A stretch of 64,000 nucleotides of DNA, taken from contig NZ_WWHU01000001.1 of assembly GCF_009862785.1 (NCBI RefSeq), positions 744,001-808,000 on the forward strand, read 5' to 3'. How positions within the stretch are numbered: position 1 is the first letter of the stretch; each line of letters opens with the position of its first letter. The position numbers were made by a program, and so were the translations under genes. This stretch comes from Gordonia sp. SID5947 (GTDB taxonomy: Bacteria; Actinomycetota; Actinomycetes; Mycobacteriales; Mycobacteriaceae). Of the stretch, positions 7,819-17,269 are shown in pieces. The notes below the pieces were generated by a model that ran no database searches, had not been told where the DNA came from, and worked only from the letters and a program-made list of their open reading frames with translations.

Positions 7819-9633
7819 GTGACCTACGACACAATCATTCGCAACGGCCTGTGGTTCGACGGAACCGGTGCACCCGCGGCGGTCCGTACCCTCGGCATTC
7901 GGGACGGCCAGGTGGCCGTCGTGTCCGTGGACCCGATCGACGAATCCGGGTGCCCTGAGGTGATCGACGCCGAAGGGAAGTGGGTGATGCCGGGGATGGT
8001 CGACATCCATACGCACTACGACGTGGAGGTGTTGGCCGAGCCATCGTTGTCGGAGTCGCTGCGGCACGGCGTCACCACCGTGCTCCTCGGATCCTGCTCG
8101 TTGTCGACCATCCACGTGGACGGCACCGATGCGGGTGATCTGTTCGGTCGGGTCGAGGCGATTCCCCGTGAGCACGTGATCGAGACGGTCGACCGGCACA
8201 AGACATGGTCGGGTCCGAAGGAGTACATCGACGCACTCGAGTCCCGTCCGCTCGGGCCGAACGTGGCAGCCTTCATCGGTCATTCGGATATGCGATCGGC
8301 GGTGATGGGCCTCGACCGGGCCACCCGGAAATCGACACGGCCGACGGGGTCCGAGCAGGCGCAGATGGAGCGCTGGCTCGCCGACGCTCTCGAGGTCGGG
8401 TTCGTCGGGATGTCGTCACAGCAGTTGCTCTTCGACAAACTCGACGGTGAGACCTGTCGATCGCGTACGTTGCCGTCGACGTATGCCAAACCGCGCGAGC
8501 TCCGCAGGTTGAAGGCGCTGCTACGGAAGTCCGGTCGCATCCTGCAGGCGGGACCTGATATCACCAATCCGGTGAATGTCGGGTCCCAGGCGTTCAGGTC
8601 CCTTGGCATCGGTCGTCCGCATCTCAAGACGAGCCTGCTCTCGGCCGCCGACATCAAGGCGAATCCGTACGCGATCAAGATCATGGGTCCGCTCGCGGCA
8701 CTGGTCAACCGTCTCGGCGGTGACTTCCGCTGGCAGCACCTCCCGGTCCCATTCGAGGTGTACGCCGACGGCATCGATCTGGTCATCTTCGAGGAGTTCG
8801 GTTCGGGGGCCGCCGCCTTGCACCTCAGGGACGCGATCGCGCGCGACGAGCTACTGCGTGACGAGGAATATCGCAGGCGGTTCCGCAAGGACTACGAATC
8901 CAAATACGGGGTGCGCGTGTGGCATCGGGACTTCTTCGACGCCCAGATCGTCGGGTGCCCGGACGAATCGGTGATCGGTAAGTCGTTCGGTCAGGTCGGC
9001 CTGGACCGTGGCGGCCTTCACCCGGTGGACGCATTCCTGGACCTCGTACTCGAACATGGCGCCGACTTGCGCTGGCGGACCACGATCTCCAACCACCGTC
9101 CCGAGGTGCTGAAGCAGATGGCTCGTGAGCCGGGCATCCAGCTGGGATTCTCGGATGCGGGCGCCCATCTACGGAACATGGCCTTCTACAACTTCGGCCT
9201 GCGGTTGTTGCGACATGTCCGCACGGCGGAGCTGGCGGGCGAACCCTTCCTCGACACCGCCGCCGCCGTGCACCGGATGACCGGCGAACTCGCGGACTGG
9301 TATGGCATAGACGCGGGTCATCTGCGCCCGGGTGACCGCGCGGATCTGATGATCATCGATCCGGAGCGTCTCGACGAGTCGCTCGACGAGTATGCCGAGG
9401 CGCCGGTGCAGGCATACGGCGGCCTCTCCCGCATGGTGAACCGCAATGACGACACTGTCATCGCCGTTTTCGTCAGCGGACGCAAGGTGGTCGACAACGG
9501 CGTACCCACCGACATCGTCGGGAGCGTCCGGACCGGACAGTTCCTCCGACATGGCCGCCAAGGGCCTGCCGTACCCGATGAGTCGCTGCCCGCCGTGCCC
9601 GCCACCGATTCGGGACTCGCCGATGTCCGCTGA
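7819..9633 (+). CDS. D-aminoacylase-like amidohydrolase (N-acyl-D-amino-acid deacylase family)
   Basis: The 604-residue protein is a metal-dependent TIM-barrel amidohydrolase. The N-terminal beta-sandwich (TIIRNGLWFDGTG...LGIRDGQV) leads into the metal site MVDIHTHYD (H64, H66). Later come HGVTTVLLGSCS near 88, HSDM near 154, TTISNHRPEVLKQM near 421 and the D-aminoacylase-type FSDAGAHLRNMAFYNFGLRLL near 445. It closes with GHLRPGDRADLMIIDPE and VSGRKVVDNG, where the sandwich completes. Likely substrates are N-acyl amino acids or cyclic amides; none is proven. Start at GTG 7819 is supported by the leaderless promoter; an ATG at 7768 lies upstream of the -35 and is rejected. It overlaps the next gene by 11 bp. 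Confidence 0.88.
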   Translation: MTYDTIIRNGLWFDGTGAPAAVRTLGIRDGQVAVVSVDPIDESGCPEVIDAEGKWVMPGMVDIHTHYDVEVLAEPSLSESLRHGVTTVLLGSCSLSTIHVDGTDAGDLFGRVEAIPREHVIETVDRHKTWSGPKEYIDALESRPLGPNVAAFIGHSDMRSAVMGLDRATRKSTRPTGSEQAQMERWLADALEVGFVGMSSQQLLFDKLDGETCRSRTLPSTYAKPRELRRLKALLRKSGRILQAGPDITNPVNVGSQAFRSLGIGRPHLKTSLLSAADIKANPYAIKIMGPLAALVNRLGGDFRWQHLPVPFEVYADGIDLVIFEEFGSGAAALHLRDAIARDELLRDEEYRRRFRKDYESKYGVRVWHRDFFDAQIVGCPDESVIGKSFGQVGLDRGGLHPVDAFLDLVLEHGADLRWRTTISNHRPEVLKQMAREPGIQLGFSDAGAHLRNMAFYNFGLRLLRHVRTAELAGEPFLDTAAAVHRMTGELADWYGIDAGHLRPGDRADLMIIDPERLDESLDEYAEAPVQAYGGLSRMVNRNDDTVIAVFVSGRKVVDNGVPTDIVGSVRTGQFLRHGRQGPAVPDESLPAVPATDSGLADVR

Positions 9634-10090
9634 GACCGTCACCGAGCGCGACTCGGCAGCCATCGTTCGCGGACTCTGGTCGGCTCTCGCGCAACGGGAT
9701 TGGGATGCGGTGATGCCATTCTTGGCGGACGACTGCATCTATGTGGACATGCCGTACGGCCCCACTCTGGCGGCCCGCGGTCCGCACGACATCGTCAAGC
9801 GGATCAAGGTCGGGTTCGAACCGCTGGTGGCGTACACCAACCACGATGGTGTGCTGGTCGCAGACGGCGATGACGTGATCTACGAGCACTCCGAACGATG
9901 GGAGTGGGGCACGGGCGAGGTCGCGGTGCTCCCGTTCGTCACGGTCCACCGGGTCGTCGACGGCAAGGTGACCTTGTGGAAGGACTACTGGGACGCCGCC
10001 ACCTTGATCAATTCGGCGCCGCCGACGTGGATGGACGATCTCGCGAAGGCGGATACGAGCTGGGTGTTCGACGCCACCGGCCTGATCTGA
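9623..10090 (+). CDS. SnoaL/NTF2-like protein (limonene-epoxide-hydrolase-type fold)
   Basis: A 155-residue cone-fold protein: helix IVRGLWSALAQRDWDAVMPFLADDCIYVDMP near the start, then the strand pairs DGVLVADGDDVIYEHSERWEW and VLPFVTVHRVVDGKVTLWKDYWD typical of SnoaL and limonene-1,2-epoxide hydrolase relatives. Aspartates sit in the pocket strands, but a defined catalytic set cannot be assigned. The ATG overlaps the last codons of the amidohydrolase, so the two are translationally coupled and probably act on the same compound. Confidence 0.82.
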   Translation: MSAETVTERDSAAIVRGLWSALAQRDWDAVMPFLADDCIYVDMPYGPTLAARGPHDIVKRIKVGFEPLVAYTNHDGVLVADGDDVIYEHSERWEWGTGEVAVLPFVTVHRVVDGKVTLWKDYWDAATLINSAPPTWMDDLAKADTSWVFDATGLI

Positions 10091-10115
10091 CAAGTCGCCG
10101 GCACCAGCCGCATCG

Positions 10116-11828
10116 TCAGTCGCGGTTCAGGCGCGGTAGCAACGCCTTGGTCTTGACGTCGGTCCATCCCGGCGGTTCCAGCATTGCCGCCCACGCATAC
10201 GGGATGGCCGACATGTAATCGTGCCCGTGGCCGTCGGGAACGCTGACGGCCACGGCCATGTCAGCCGAGACCTGCAGGAACGACACGAACGGTATCCACC
10301 GCGTCGAGGACAGGACGTCGCGGCCACGGGGCTCGGCCAGCCAGTCCGGTTCGTTGAGGATCAGGTCAGGATTCCACCACGTGATGGGATCACTCGCATG
10401 CTGGAGATAGACGATGCGTGACGGATTCCACGGCGCGTCGGGGTGGCCGAGATCCTGCTGATCGGCGATGAAACGAACCTGAGCGCCGTTGTCGTAGATC
10501 GGTTGCCACTGTGGTGATCCCGCATCACGATTGGCGGACGTGTCCTTCCAGAGTGTGTTGTTGAAGGTAGGGCCGCTGAACAGCGCGCCGTCGGTGCGGG
10601 CCGCGAGTGCCGGGATGCTGCCGAACGCGGCCTCACCCGCAAACGATCCGAGGCTCTCACCGAACACGACGAGCTTGGGTCGGTCGGCCTCCGGTATGGC
10701 GGTGACGCGTTCGGACACTGCCTCGAACAGCGCGCGGCCCGCTTGCCGCGCGCGTTCCTTGTCGACGAGGAAGGAGAGCCAGCTCGGCAGATACGAGTAC
10801 TGCATGCTCACGGTCGCGATGTCACCGTTGTACATGTACTCCAGCGAGTCCACGGTCGCCTTGTTCACCCAACCACTGCCGGTGGTGGAGGCGACCGCGA
10901 CGATCTCGCGTTGCAATCCGCCGGTGCGCACCAGTTCGTCGGCTGCCAATTCCGCGTTCTCACGGATACTGTCCCCGGACTCCAAACCGGCGTACACCCG
11001 GATGGGTTCCGTTGCGGGAGCACCGTTGAACTGCGTCAACGCACCCACATCGGGACCCCGGGAGACAAAGACCCGGCCCTCCCGTCCGAGCGAGTCCCAG
11101 GTGACAAGCGAGCCTGGGCCACCGGAACGCAGTGCGGACGTCGGAGGGGAGTTGTCGGCTTTCGTCTCCTCGTTCGCCGCGGCGAAACTCGCGTTGAGCC
11201 ACTGCATCGAGTACTTGGCGACGACGCCGTTGAGCACGAACACCGTGAGGAGCGCTACCAGACCTGCGCCGATCACGGCCGAGATGCGAGGGGGAGCAAC
11301 GCGATTGAGCTGACGTACCGACCAGCGCACGGCATAGGCAAAGGCCTGGCCGAGTGACATCAACAGCACGAAGACGATCACGGCGATGACGGCGATGGCC
11401 GGAAAGGCCGTCCAGGGCAGGTGCCCGACGTCCATGAGGTCGCGGATGTCGGACTGCCACTGAGAGAACCAGATGAGCATCAGCACGGTCCCGACGATCG
11501 CGACGCCCGCGAGGATGAGCCACGACCGACGGCTCGCACTGCGCCACGGCTCGTCACGCGAGATCATGAAGCGCGCCAGCCAGGCGAAGAACACACCGAT
11601 GCAATAGCCCAGTGCGGCCGACGCCCCACTCACGAGTCCCTGGAACAGGGCGCCGCGCGGCAGAAGCGACGGCGTCATCGACAACCAGACGAAGACGAGG
11701 GCCACCGCCATGCCGGTGAAGGCGTAGCGCTGGCGATGGCGATACCACCAACCTCGGGCCTGCGTCGGCTCGACCGGATCGCCCAGCGCGGAGTCGGTGT
11801 CGGTCGTCTTCTCGCTGTCGAGTGTCAC
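10116..11828 (-). CDS. Membrane-anchored alpha/beta hydrolase (Abhydrolase_9 family)
   Basis: The 570-residue protein has about five transmembrane segments in its first 230 residues (YAFTGMAVALVFVWLSM, LGYCIGVFFAWLARFMI, WLILAGVAIVGTVLMLI, FPAIAVIAVIVFVLL, VIGAGLVALLTVFVLNGVV). A C-terminal extracytoplasmic or cytoplasmic alpha/beta hydrolase domain follows. The nucleophile elbow is VVFGESLGSFAGE (GESLG), and the catalytic-loop histidine is probably in VSVPDGHGHDYM near the end. The two-part layout matches the Pfam Abhydrolase_9 family, common in mycolata; substrates are unknown, cell-envelope esters being plausible. It is the only gene between the convergent NTF2-like gene and the ABC transporter ATPase, about 65 bp downstream of that gene's stop on the same strand. 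Confidence 0.85.
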   Translation of the reverse strand: MTLDSEKTTDTDSALGDPVEPTQARGWWYRHRQRYAFTGMAVALVFVWLSMTPSLLPRGALFQGLVSGASAALGYCIGVFFAWLARFMISRDEPWRSASRRSWLILAGVAIVGTVLMLIWFSQWQSDIRDLMDVGHLPWTAFPAIAVIAVIVFVLLMSLGQAFAYAVRWSVRQLNRVAPPRISAVIGAGLVALLTVFVLNGVVAKYSMQWLNASFAAANEETKADNSPPTSALRSGGPGSLVTWDSLGREGRVFVSRGPDVGALTQFNGAPATEPIRVYAGLESGDSIRENAELAADELVRTGGLQREIVAVASTTGSGWVNKATVDSLEYMYNGDIATVSMQYSYLPSWLSFLVDKERARQAGRALFEAVSERVTAIPEADRPKLVVFGESLGSFAGEAAFGSIPALAARTDGALFSGPTFNNTLWKDTSANRDAGSPQWQPIYDNGAQVRFIADQQDLGHPDAPWNPSRIVYLQHASDPITWWNPDLILNEPDWLAEPRGRDVLSSTRWIPFVSFLQVSADMAVAVSVPDGHGHDYMSAIPYAWAAMLEPPGWTDVKTKALLPRLNRD

Positions 11829-11893
11829 CGGGTGTGCTCCTGCAATCGTCGGAGCAGTAACAGTATCAGCGCAGACAGCGCCGGTGAGGTACC

Positions 11894-12997
11894 TCAGCTC
11901 AGGCGATTTCCGGTTTCCGGATCGAAGAGGTGGACGGCATGATCCGACTGAAAGAGGCGAACTGCCTCCCCGAGCTTGGCCGGCGCACGGTGCGGAGATC
12001 GGGCGACGAGGGTGACTGGATCACCGTCGAGCGTGGCGATCGACGGATCGTCGACCTTCGCGTAGAGATAACTCTCGCTGCCCAATTCCTCGAGGAGTGC
12101 TACGTCGGCGCCGATGCCGCGGTCGCCGCCGATCGCCAGATGCTCGGGCCGGATACCGACGATCACCGTCGACAGCCCGGAGCCGCGCAACAACCCCTTC
12201 GCCTCGTCGTCCAGATCGACAGTCGCACCGGCGATCGAGATGGATCCATCGGTGACGGGTGCGGTGAACAGGTTCATGGCGGGAGAGCCGATGAAGCCGG
12301 CGACGAAGGCATTGACAGGTTTGTCGTAGAGGTCAGCAGGGGTGGCGAACTGTTGGAGAGCACCGTCTTTGAGGACGGCGACGCGGTCGCCCATGGTCAT
12401 GGCCTCGACTTGGTCGTGGGTGACGTAGACGGTGGTGGTGCCGAGACGTCGTTGCAGGGCGGCGATCTGAGTGCGGGTCTGCACCCGAAGTTTCGCGTCG
12501 AGGTTCGACAGCGGTTCGTCCATGCAGAAGACCTGGGGTTCGCGGACGATCGCGCGGCCCATGGCGACGCGCTGGCGTTGCCCGCCTGACAGTTTGGCGG
12601 GTTTGCGGTCGAGGTAGTCGGTGAGGTCGAGGAGCTTGGCGGCCTCGGCGACCTTCTTCTTGCGTTCGTCGGTGGGGATGCCGCGCATCTTGAGTGCGAA
12701 GCCCATGTTCTCCCCGACCGTCTTGTTGGGGTAGAGGGCGTAGTTCTGGAAGACCATGGCGATGTCGCGGTCTTTGGGGGCGACGCCGACCATGTTGTGG
12801 CCACCGATGCGGATCTGGCCGGAGTCGATCTCCTCGAGGCCGGCAAGCATGCGCAGGGCGGTGGATTTGCCCGAGCCCGAGGGGCCGACGAGGACGACGA
12901 ACTCGCCGTCATTGATGTCGAGGTTGAGGCGGTCGACGGCGAGTTTGTCGGCGCCGGGGTAGACGCAGCATGCGTCGTCGTAGGTGATGGAAGCCAT
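11894..12997 (-). CDS. Sugar/polyol ABC transporter ATP-binding protein (UgpC/MsmK type)
   Basis: A 367-residue ABC ATPase: Walker A GPSGSGKST near residue 39, Q-loop MVFQNYALYPNKTV near 80, signature LSGGQRQRVAMGRAIVREP near 135, Walker B VFCMDEPLSNLDAKLR near 155, switch YVTHDQVEAMTMGD near 193. A C-terminal TOBE/MalK-type regulatory region follows (IVGIRPEHLAI near 273). It energises the carbohydrate importer whose permeases and lipoprotein lie immediately upstream. It is the last gene of the minus-strand polyol import unit starting with the SorC regulator, about 34 bp after the second permease. Confidence 0.95.
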   Translation of the reverse strand: MASITYDDACCVYPGADKLAVDRLNLDINDGEFVVLVGPSGSGKSTALRMLAGLEEIDSGQIRIGGHNMVGVAPKDRDIAMVFQNYALYPNKTVGENMGFALKMRGIPTDERKKKVAEAAKLLDLTDYLDRKPAKLSGGQRQRVAMGRAIVREPQVFCMDEPLSNLDAKLRVQTRTQIAALQRRLGTTTVYVTHDQVEAMTMGDRVAVLKDGALQQFATPADLYDKPVNAFVAGFIGSPAMNLFTAPVTDGSISIAGATVDLDDEAKGLLRGSGLSTVIVGIRPEHLAIGGDRGIGADVALLEELGSESYLYAKVDDPSIATLDGDPVTLVARSPHRAPAKLGEAVRLFQSDHAVHLFDPETGNRLS

Positions 12998-13031
12998 GAT
13001 GGTTCTCCTGGATTCGAGGGAAGTGGGGTGG

Positions 13032-13907
13032 CTACTTGATGGCGCCGAACGACAGACCGCGGACGAGTTTGTTCTGGGCGATCCAGCCGCAGATCACGAC
13101 CGGCAAGGCGGCCAGCACCGACGCGGCCGACAGTTGCGCCCAGTAGAGTCCTTGCCCGGACATGAAGCCGGTGAGGAACACCGGCATGGTCTGGGCGTTG
13201 ACGGCGGTCATGTTGACGGCGAAGAAGAATTCGTTCCACGAGAAGATCACGCAGATCAATGCGGTCGCCGCGATGCCGGGTGAGATCAGTGGCAGGATCA
13301 CCTCGCGGACCGAGGTCCACAGGCTGGCACCGTCGATGCTGGCGGCCTCCAACAGTTCGCCCGGGACCTCGAGGAAGAACGACCGCATCATCCACACCGC
13401 GATGGGCAGGTTCATCGCTGTGTAGAGGATGATCAGTGTCCAGATGTTATCGAGCATGCCGATGCGGCCGACGATCACGTACAGCGGGATGATCGCGGCG
13501 ACGATCGGCAGCATCTTGGTGCTGATGAAGAAGAACAGGGCGTCCTGGGTATTGCGTACCGGACGGAGTGACAGCGCGAAGGCTGCCGGTACACCCAGCG
13601 CCAGCACCAGAATCGTCGAGACGATGGTCGCGAACAACGAATTCAGCAGAGGTGTGCCGATCCCGGCGTCGAACACCTCCTTGAACTGTTGCAAGGTCGG
13701 CGTGAAGATGAACGTCGGTGGGTTGGTTGCCGCGTCGCTTTCTTTCTTGAACGCCGTCAACACCATCCACAACACCGGAAAGAAGAAGCCCAGCGCGAGG
13801 ATCCAGGTGAACACGGTGAGCAGTACGCCGCGCGGATTGCGCCGGCGGGAGATCTCCACACCATCGATGGTGCTCGACGACGCGCGAGACCCGGTCGTGG
13901 TACTCAT
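13032..13907 (-). CDS. Carbohydrate ABC transporter permease (MalG type)
   Basis: A 291-residue inner-membrane permease with six predicted spans (first VFTWILALGFFFPVLWMVLTAF at 34-55). The EAA-loop segment contacting the ATPase is ELLEAASIDGASLWTSVREVILPLISPGIAA near residue 200. It forms the transmembrane pore with the permease encoded at 13907. The start ATG overlaps that gene's stop as TGATG. Membership of the MalG/CUT1 class fits import of a polyol or sugar. Confidence 0.93.
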   Translation of the reverse strand: MSTTTGSRASSSTIDGVEISRRRNPRGVLLTVFTWILALGFFFPVLWMVLTAFKKESDAATNPPTFIFTPTLQQFKEVFDAGIGTPLLNSLFATIVSTILVLALGVPAAFALSLRPVRNTQDALFFFISTKMLPIVAAIIPLYVIVGRIGMLDNIWTLIILYTAMNLPIAVWMMRSFFLEVPGELLEAASIDGASLWTSVREVILPLISPGIAATALICVIFSWNEFFFAVNMTAVNAQTMPVFLTGFMSGQGLYWAQLSAASVLAALPVVICGWIAQNKLVRGLSFGAIK

Positions 13908-14866
13908 CAGACTGCCTCCTCGTTCCCGGTGAAGCTCTTGAAGATCAAGCGCAGGGCCAGTGAGGCTACGACGATCGTGCCGATGACGGTGACCACGCCC
14001 ATTGCGGCCGCCTGGCCGATGTCGAAGCCGAGGAAGGCCCGTTGGTAGATGTAGAACGGCAGGTTCGCCGAGGACACCCCCGGACCGCCGGAGGTCATCA
14101 TGTACACCGCGTCAAAGGTGTTCACCAAGTAGATGGCACCGAGGACCGCGCCGAGTTCGATGAACCGTCGCAGATGGGGCAGTGTCAATTCACGGAACAA
14201 CCGAAGGCTCGTCGCGCCATCGACCCGCGCCGCCTCGGTGATGTCATTTGGCATCGACTGCAGTCCTGCGAGGATCAGCAGCATCATGAACGGCGTCCAC
14301 TGCCAGACCAATTCGGCGATCACACTCATCAACGGGTACTGGCTGAGCCAGTCGGTGTGAACGCCGAACGGGCTCAATGCCCAGTTGACCAGACCGTTGG
14401 TCGGGGAGAGCAGGCTGGTCTTCCAGAGCAGCGCGGCGGCCACCGGGGTCACCAGGAACGGGGTGATCAGCAGCGTGCGAACGATCCCGCGGCCCAGGAA
14501 CTTCCGATCCAACAGCAACGCAAAGATCAGTCCCAGGATCACCGACACGATCACCGTGCCCACGATCAACAGGATCGTGTTGAGGGTGACCCGCCAGAAC
14601 TGCGCGTCGGTGAACACAGCTGTGTAGTTGTCGAACCCGACGAAACTCCGTGAGCCCGGACGGACGAGGTTCCAGGACTGGGTGGAATAGAAGAGAGTGA
14701 ACAGGAAGGGGATCTGCGTCACCACGATCATGAAGATCAGTGCCGGCAGCAGCGGTCCCCGTCTGCGCCATCCCTCGGCGCGTGAGATGTGATCTCGCCG
14801 TGAGGTCGTCGGCGGTTCGGACCGTGGTTGTGGATCAGCCCCGGGTTGGGCGAGTGCGGTGGCCAC
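13907..14866 (-). CDS. Carbohydrate ABC transporter permease (MalF type)
   Basis: A 319-residue CUT1 permease with a first span LLPALIFMIVVTQIPFLFTLF near residue 40 and five further spans. The EAA loop is TEAARVDGATSLRLFRELTLPHLRRF near residue 212. The 35-residue basic N-terminus is cytosolic. It lies 3 bp downstream of the binding-protein gene and overlaps the MalG-type permease start. Together they form the polyol importer channel. Confidence 0.93.
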   Translation of the reverse strand: MATALAQPGADPQPRSEPPTTSRRDHISRAEGWRRRGPLLPALIFMIVVTQIPFLFTLFYSTQSWNLVRPGSRSFVGFDNYTAVFTDAQFWRVTLNTILLIVGTVIVSVILGLIFALLLDRKFLGRGIVRTLLITPFLVTPVAAALLWKTSLLSPTNGLVNWALSPFGVHTDWLSQYPLMSVIAELVWQWTPFMMLLILAGLQSMPNDITEAARVDGATSLRLFRELTLPHLRRFIELGAVLGAIYLVNTFDAVYMMTSGGPGVSSANLPFYIYQRAFLGFDIGQAAAMGVVTVIGTIVVASLALRLIFKSFTGNEEAV

Positions 14867-14869
14867 GTC

Positions 14870-16258
14870 TCACCTCTCCTTCTGGTAGGTCTTGCCGACC
14901 GTCTCGGCGTACTTCTGACTCTGTTCGAGTGCCTGGTCGACACTGATCTGCCCGGCGATCGCCGCCGAGATCTGCTGGCTGACACGGGTGCCGAGATCCT
15001 GGAACTCCGGTATCGACAGGAATTGGATACCTGTATAGGGGACCGGTTTCACGGTCGGCTTGAGCTGATCCGCCGTGGTCATCGCCGACAACGTCGCATC
15101 TGCGAACGGTTCTGAGATGGCCTGGTAGGCGGGCAGTTGGTAGGTCGACATGCGGCTACCGGGCGGGATGTGACTGGCGCCGAGGGTGTCGGCGACATGC
15201 TGAATGTAGGCGCGGTTGGTCATCCAGTCGATGAACTTCCACGCGTCGTCGCGTTTCTCACTGCTCGTCGGTATGCCGAGCGACCAGGTGTAGAGCCAGC
15301 CGTTGTCGGACTTGGCCATCGAGGGTGCCGGCAGGTACCCCACGTTGCCTGCGATCGTCGACGTGTCCGGACTCTCGAGGACGGAGACCGCCGACGTGGC
15401 GTCGTACCACATCGCGGCCTGACCCTGCGACAGCAGATTGCCGCACTCCTGGAACCCTGACGAAGCGGCTCCGGGCTCGCCGGACTTCCGAACGGTGTCG
15501 ACGTAGAACTTCACTGCCGCCTCGACTTCCGGACTGGTCAACTGGGCGTTCCAGTCCTCGTCGTACCAGCGTCCGCCGAATGCGTTGATGACCGTGTTCA
15601 GCGGCGCCATGAGCTCACCCCAACCCGGTTTGCCGCGTAGGCAGATCCCGGAGACACCGTTCGTGGTGAGCTTGGCTGCGGCATCGGCGACCTGCGGCCA
15701 GGTGGGTTTCGCCGGCAGGGACACCCCTGCATCGGCGAACATCTTCTTGTTGTACATGAGGAACGACGACTCGCCGTAGAACGGAGCGGAGTACATCGAA
15801 CCCTTGTACGAGAGAGCGGTTTTGAGAGTCGGAACAAAGTCGTCCGCGGCATACGTGGGGTCGGCGTCCATGTACGGCGTGAGATTGACGAGCCAACCGT
15901 TCTCGGCCCACATCGGCGTCTCGTAGTTGCTGATCATCACCACATCGAACTCTCCGCCGCCGGTCGACACCGAGGCGGTGATCTTGGCCCTCGCCTCGTT
16001 CTCCGACAGGGTCACGAACTTGAGCTTGACGCCCGGGTTCTGCTGTTCGAACTGGCTGGACAACTTGACGGCGTCCTGCATCTGGGAATTGGAGACCATC
16101 GCGATGGTCAGCGCGTCGCTGCCGCCGTCGGTGAGAGAGCCGGCCCCGGAGCATGCCGTGCTCACCATCGCCAGGGCGGCGGCGATACACACCGCAACCG
16201 TTCTGCCGCGGCGCGCGACCCTGCCGGTGCGCCGGGCAGGCTTCGGTTCTTCGGCCAT
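14870..16258 (-). CDS. Extracellular solute-binding lipoprotein of the polyol ABC importer
   Basis: A 462-residue family-1 sugar-binding protein. It has a long basic n-region (RRTGRVARRGR), a hydrophobic core and a lipobox ending STAC with the lipidated cysteine at residue 36. Mature features include FEQQNPGVKLKFVTLSENEAR, YNKKMFADAGVSLPAKPTWPQV and LGIPTSSEKRDDAWKFIDWM, typical of the CUT1 binding proteins. It captures the substrate outside the membrane. The downstream dehydrogenases and kinase suggest a polyol such as D-arabitol, xylitol, mannitol or sorbitol. Its ATG overlaps the regulator's stop codon (TGATG). Confidence 0.94.
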   Translation of the reverse strand: MAEEPKPARRTGRVARRGRTVAVCIAAALAMVSTACSGAGSLTDGGSDALTIAMVSNSQMQDAVKLSSQFEQQNPGVKLKFVTLSENEARAKITASVSTGGGEFDVVMISNYETPMWAENGWLVNLTPYMDADPTYAADDFVPTLKTALSYKGSMYSAPFYGESSFLMYNKKMFADAGVSLPAKPTWPQVADAAAKLTTNGVSGICLRGKPGWGELMAPLNTVINAFGGRWYDEDWNAQLTSPEVEAAVKFYVDTVRKSGEPGAASSGFQECGNLLSQGQAAMWYDATSAVSVLESPDTSTIAGNVGYLPAPSMAKSDNGWLYTWSLGIPTSSEKRDDAWKFIDWMTNRAYIQHVADTLGASHIPPGSRMSTYQLPAYQAISEPFADATLSAMTTADQLKPTVKPVPYTGIQFLSIPEFQDLGTRVSQQISAAIAGQISVDQALEQSQKYAETVGKTYQKER

Positions 16259-17247
16259 CAGTGATCACCTTTCTTCTGGGCGACAAGCCATTCGGCGGTG
16301 GAGATGTCGGTGACGAGAATCGTGGCGTAGCCGCCGCGGAGCGCGCCGAGGATGGAGTCACGGCGGTGTTCGCCACCGGAGACGAGGATGGACGTGGGGC
16401 AGGCACGCACGGAGTCGAGCGGGACCGACACGGTCCGGTCGGCCAGGGAGGAGTCGACCGCGGTGCCGTGGGCGTCGTAGAAGCGGCCGCCGATCTCACC
16501 GACCGCGCCGAGCTCCTCGAGCTCGTCGAGCACGACCGCATCGATGAACGCGCCTTCGAAAAGGGTGGTCGAAGTGGAGACCGACCCGACGCCGAACAGC
16601 ATCACATCTGCCGACCGGGCAGCCGACAATGACTGTGAGAGAATCGAATCCCGCTGCAAGGCGGATACGGTCTCGGGGTCGGCGTAGAGAGGTGCGACAA
16701 GTCGCATCGGCTGTGCGTGCAGTCGGTCGGACAGGCGGGACAGTGCGTGGTCGACGCCGGTGTGGTACTCGACAGATGTCATCGAACCGTCCATCTGGAC
16801 AACCCGCCTGCACGAGGAGTTGGCCGGCATGGCGTCGGCAACGGCCACCTGCTCGGGGCCCCACGTGAAGCCGAGGACGTCGGTCGGCTGGACGCGGCGA
16901 CCGAGGACCGAAGCGCCGGCCCGGCCCAGCGCCGCGTTGCCTGTCGCGGTGCCATCGGCGAGTTCATCGATGACGAGCACCTCGTCGAGACCGAATGCGT
17001 TCTCGACGAGACGCTCCACCTCGGTGTGGATGGACGCGTTGAGATGCGCGGGCGCGGTCACCGTGACCTGCACCAGGCCCTGTGCTCGAGCGCGGGCGAC
17101 AAGCCGCCCGGCAGTGGGGCGGGAGACACCCAACCGAGACGCGATCTCGGCCTGGGTGAGTCCTTCGAGGTGATACATGGTCGCCGCGCGCACCAGGAGC
17201 CGCAGGTCGTGGCCGGCGTCGGGGGTGGTCTTCGCGGGAGCCGTCAT
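16258..17247 (-). CDS. SorC/DeoR-type sugar-binding transcriptional regulator
   Basis: A 329-residue SorC-family protein. The N-terminal helix-turn-helix is MYHLEGLTQAEIASRLGVSRPTAGRLVARARAQ (residues about 24-56, with the recognition helix in VSRPTAGRLV). An effector domain of the sugar-phosphate isomerase fold follows (VLGFTWGPEQVAVADAM, DVMLFGVGSVSTSTTLFEG, ILVSGGEHRRDSILGALRGG). It probably senses a phosphorylated polyol or pentulose and controls both divergent units of this locus. I chose ATG 17247; an in-frame ATG at 17277 falls inside the palindromic operator and is less likely. Confidence 0.92.
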   Translation of the reverse strand: MTAPAKTTPDAGHDLRLLVRAATMYHLEGLTQAEIASRLGVSRPTAGRLVARARAQGLVQVTVTAPAHLNASIHTEVERLVENAFGLDEVLVIDELADGTATGNAALGRAGASVLGRRVQPTDVLGFTWGPEQVAVADAMPANSSCRRVVQMDGSMTSVEYHTGVDHALSRLSDRLHAQPMRLVAPLYADPETVSALQRDSILSQSLSAARSADVMLFGVGSVSTSTTLFEGAFIDAVVLDELEELGAVGEIGGRFYDAHGTAVDSSLADRTVSVPLDSVRACPTSILVSGGEHRRDSILGALRGGYATILVTDISTAEWLVAQKKGDH

Positions 17248-17269
17248 CGGATATACCTCACGGTCGCTC

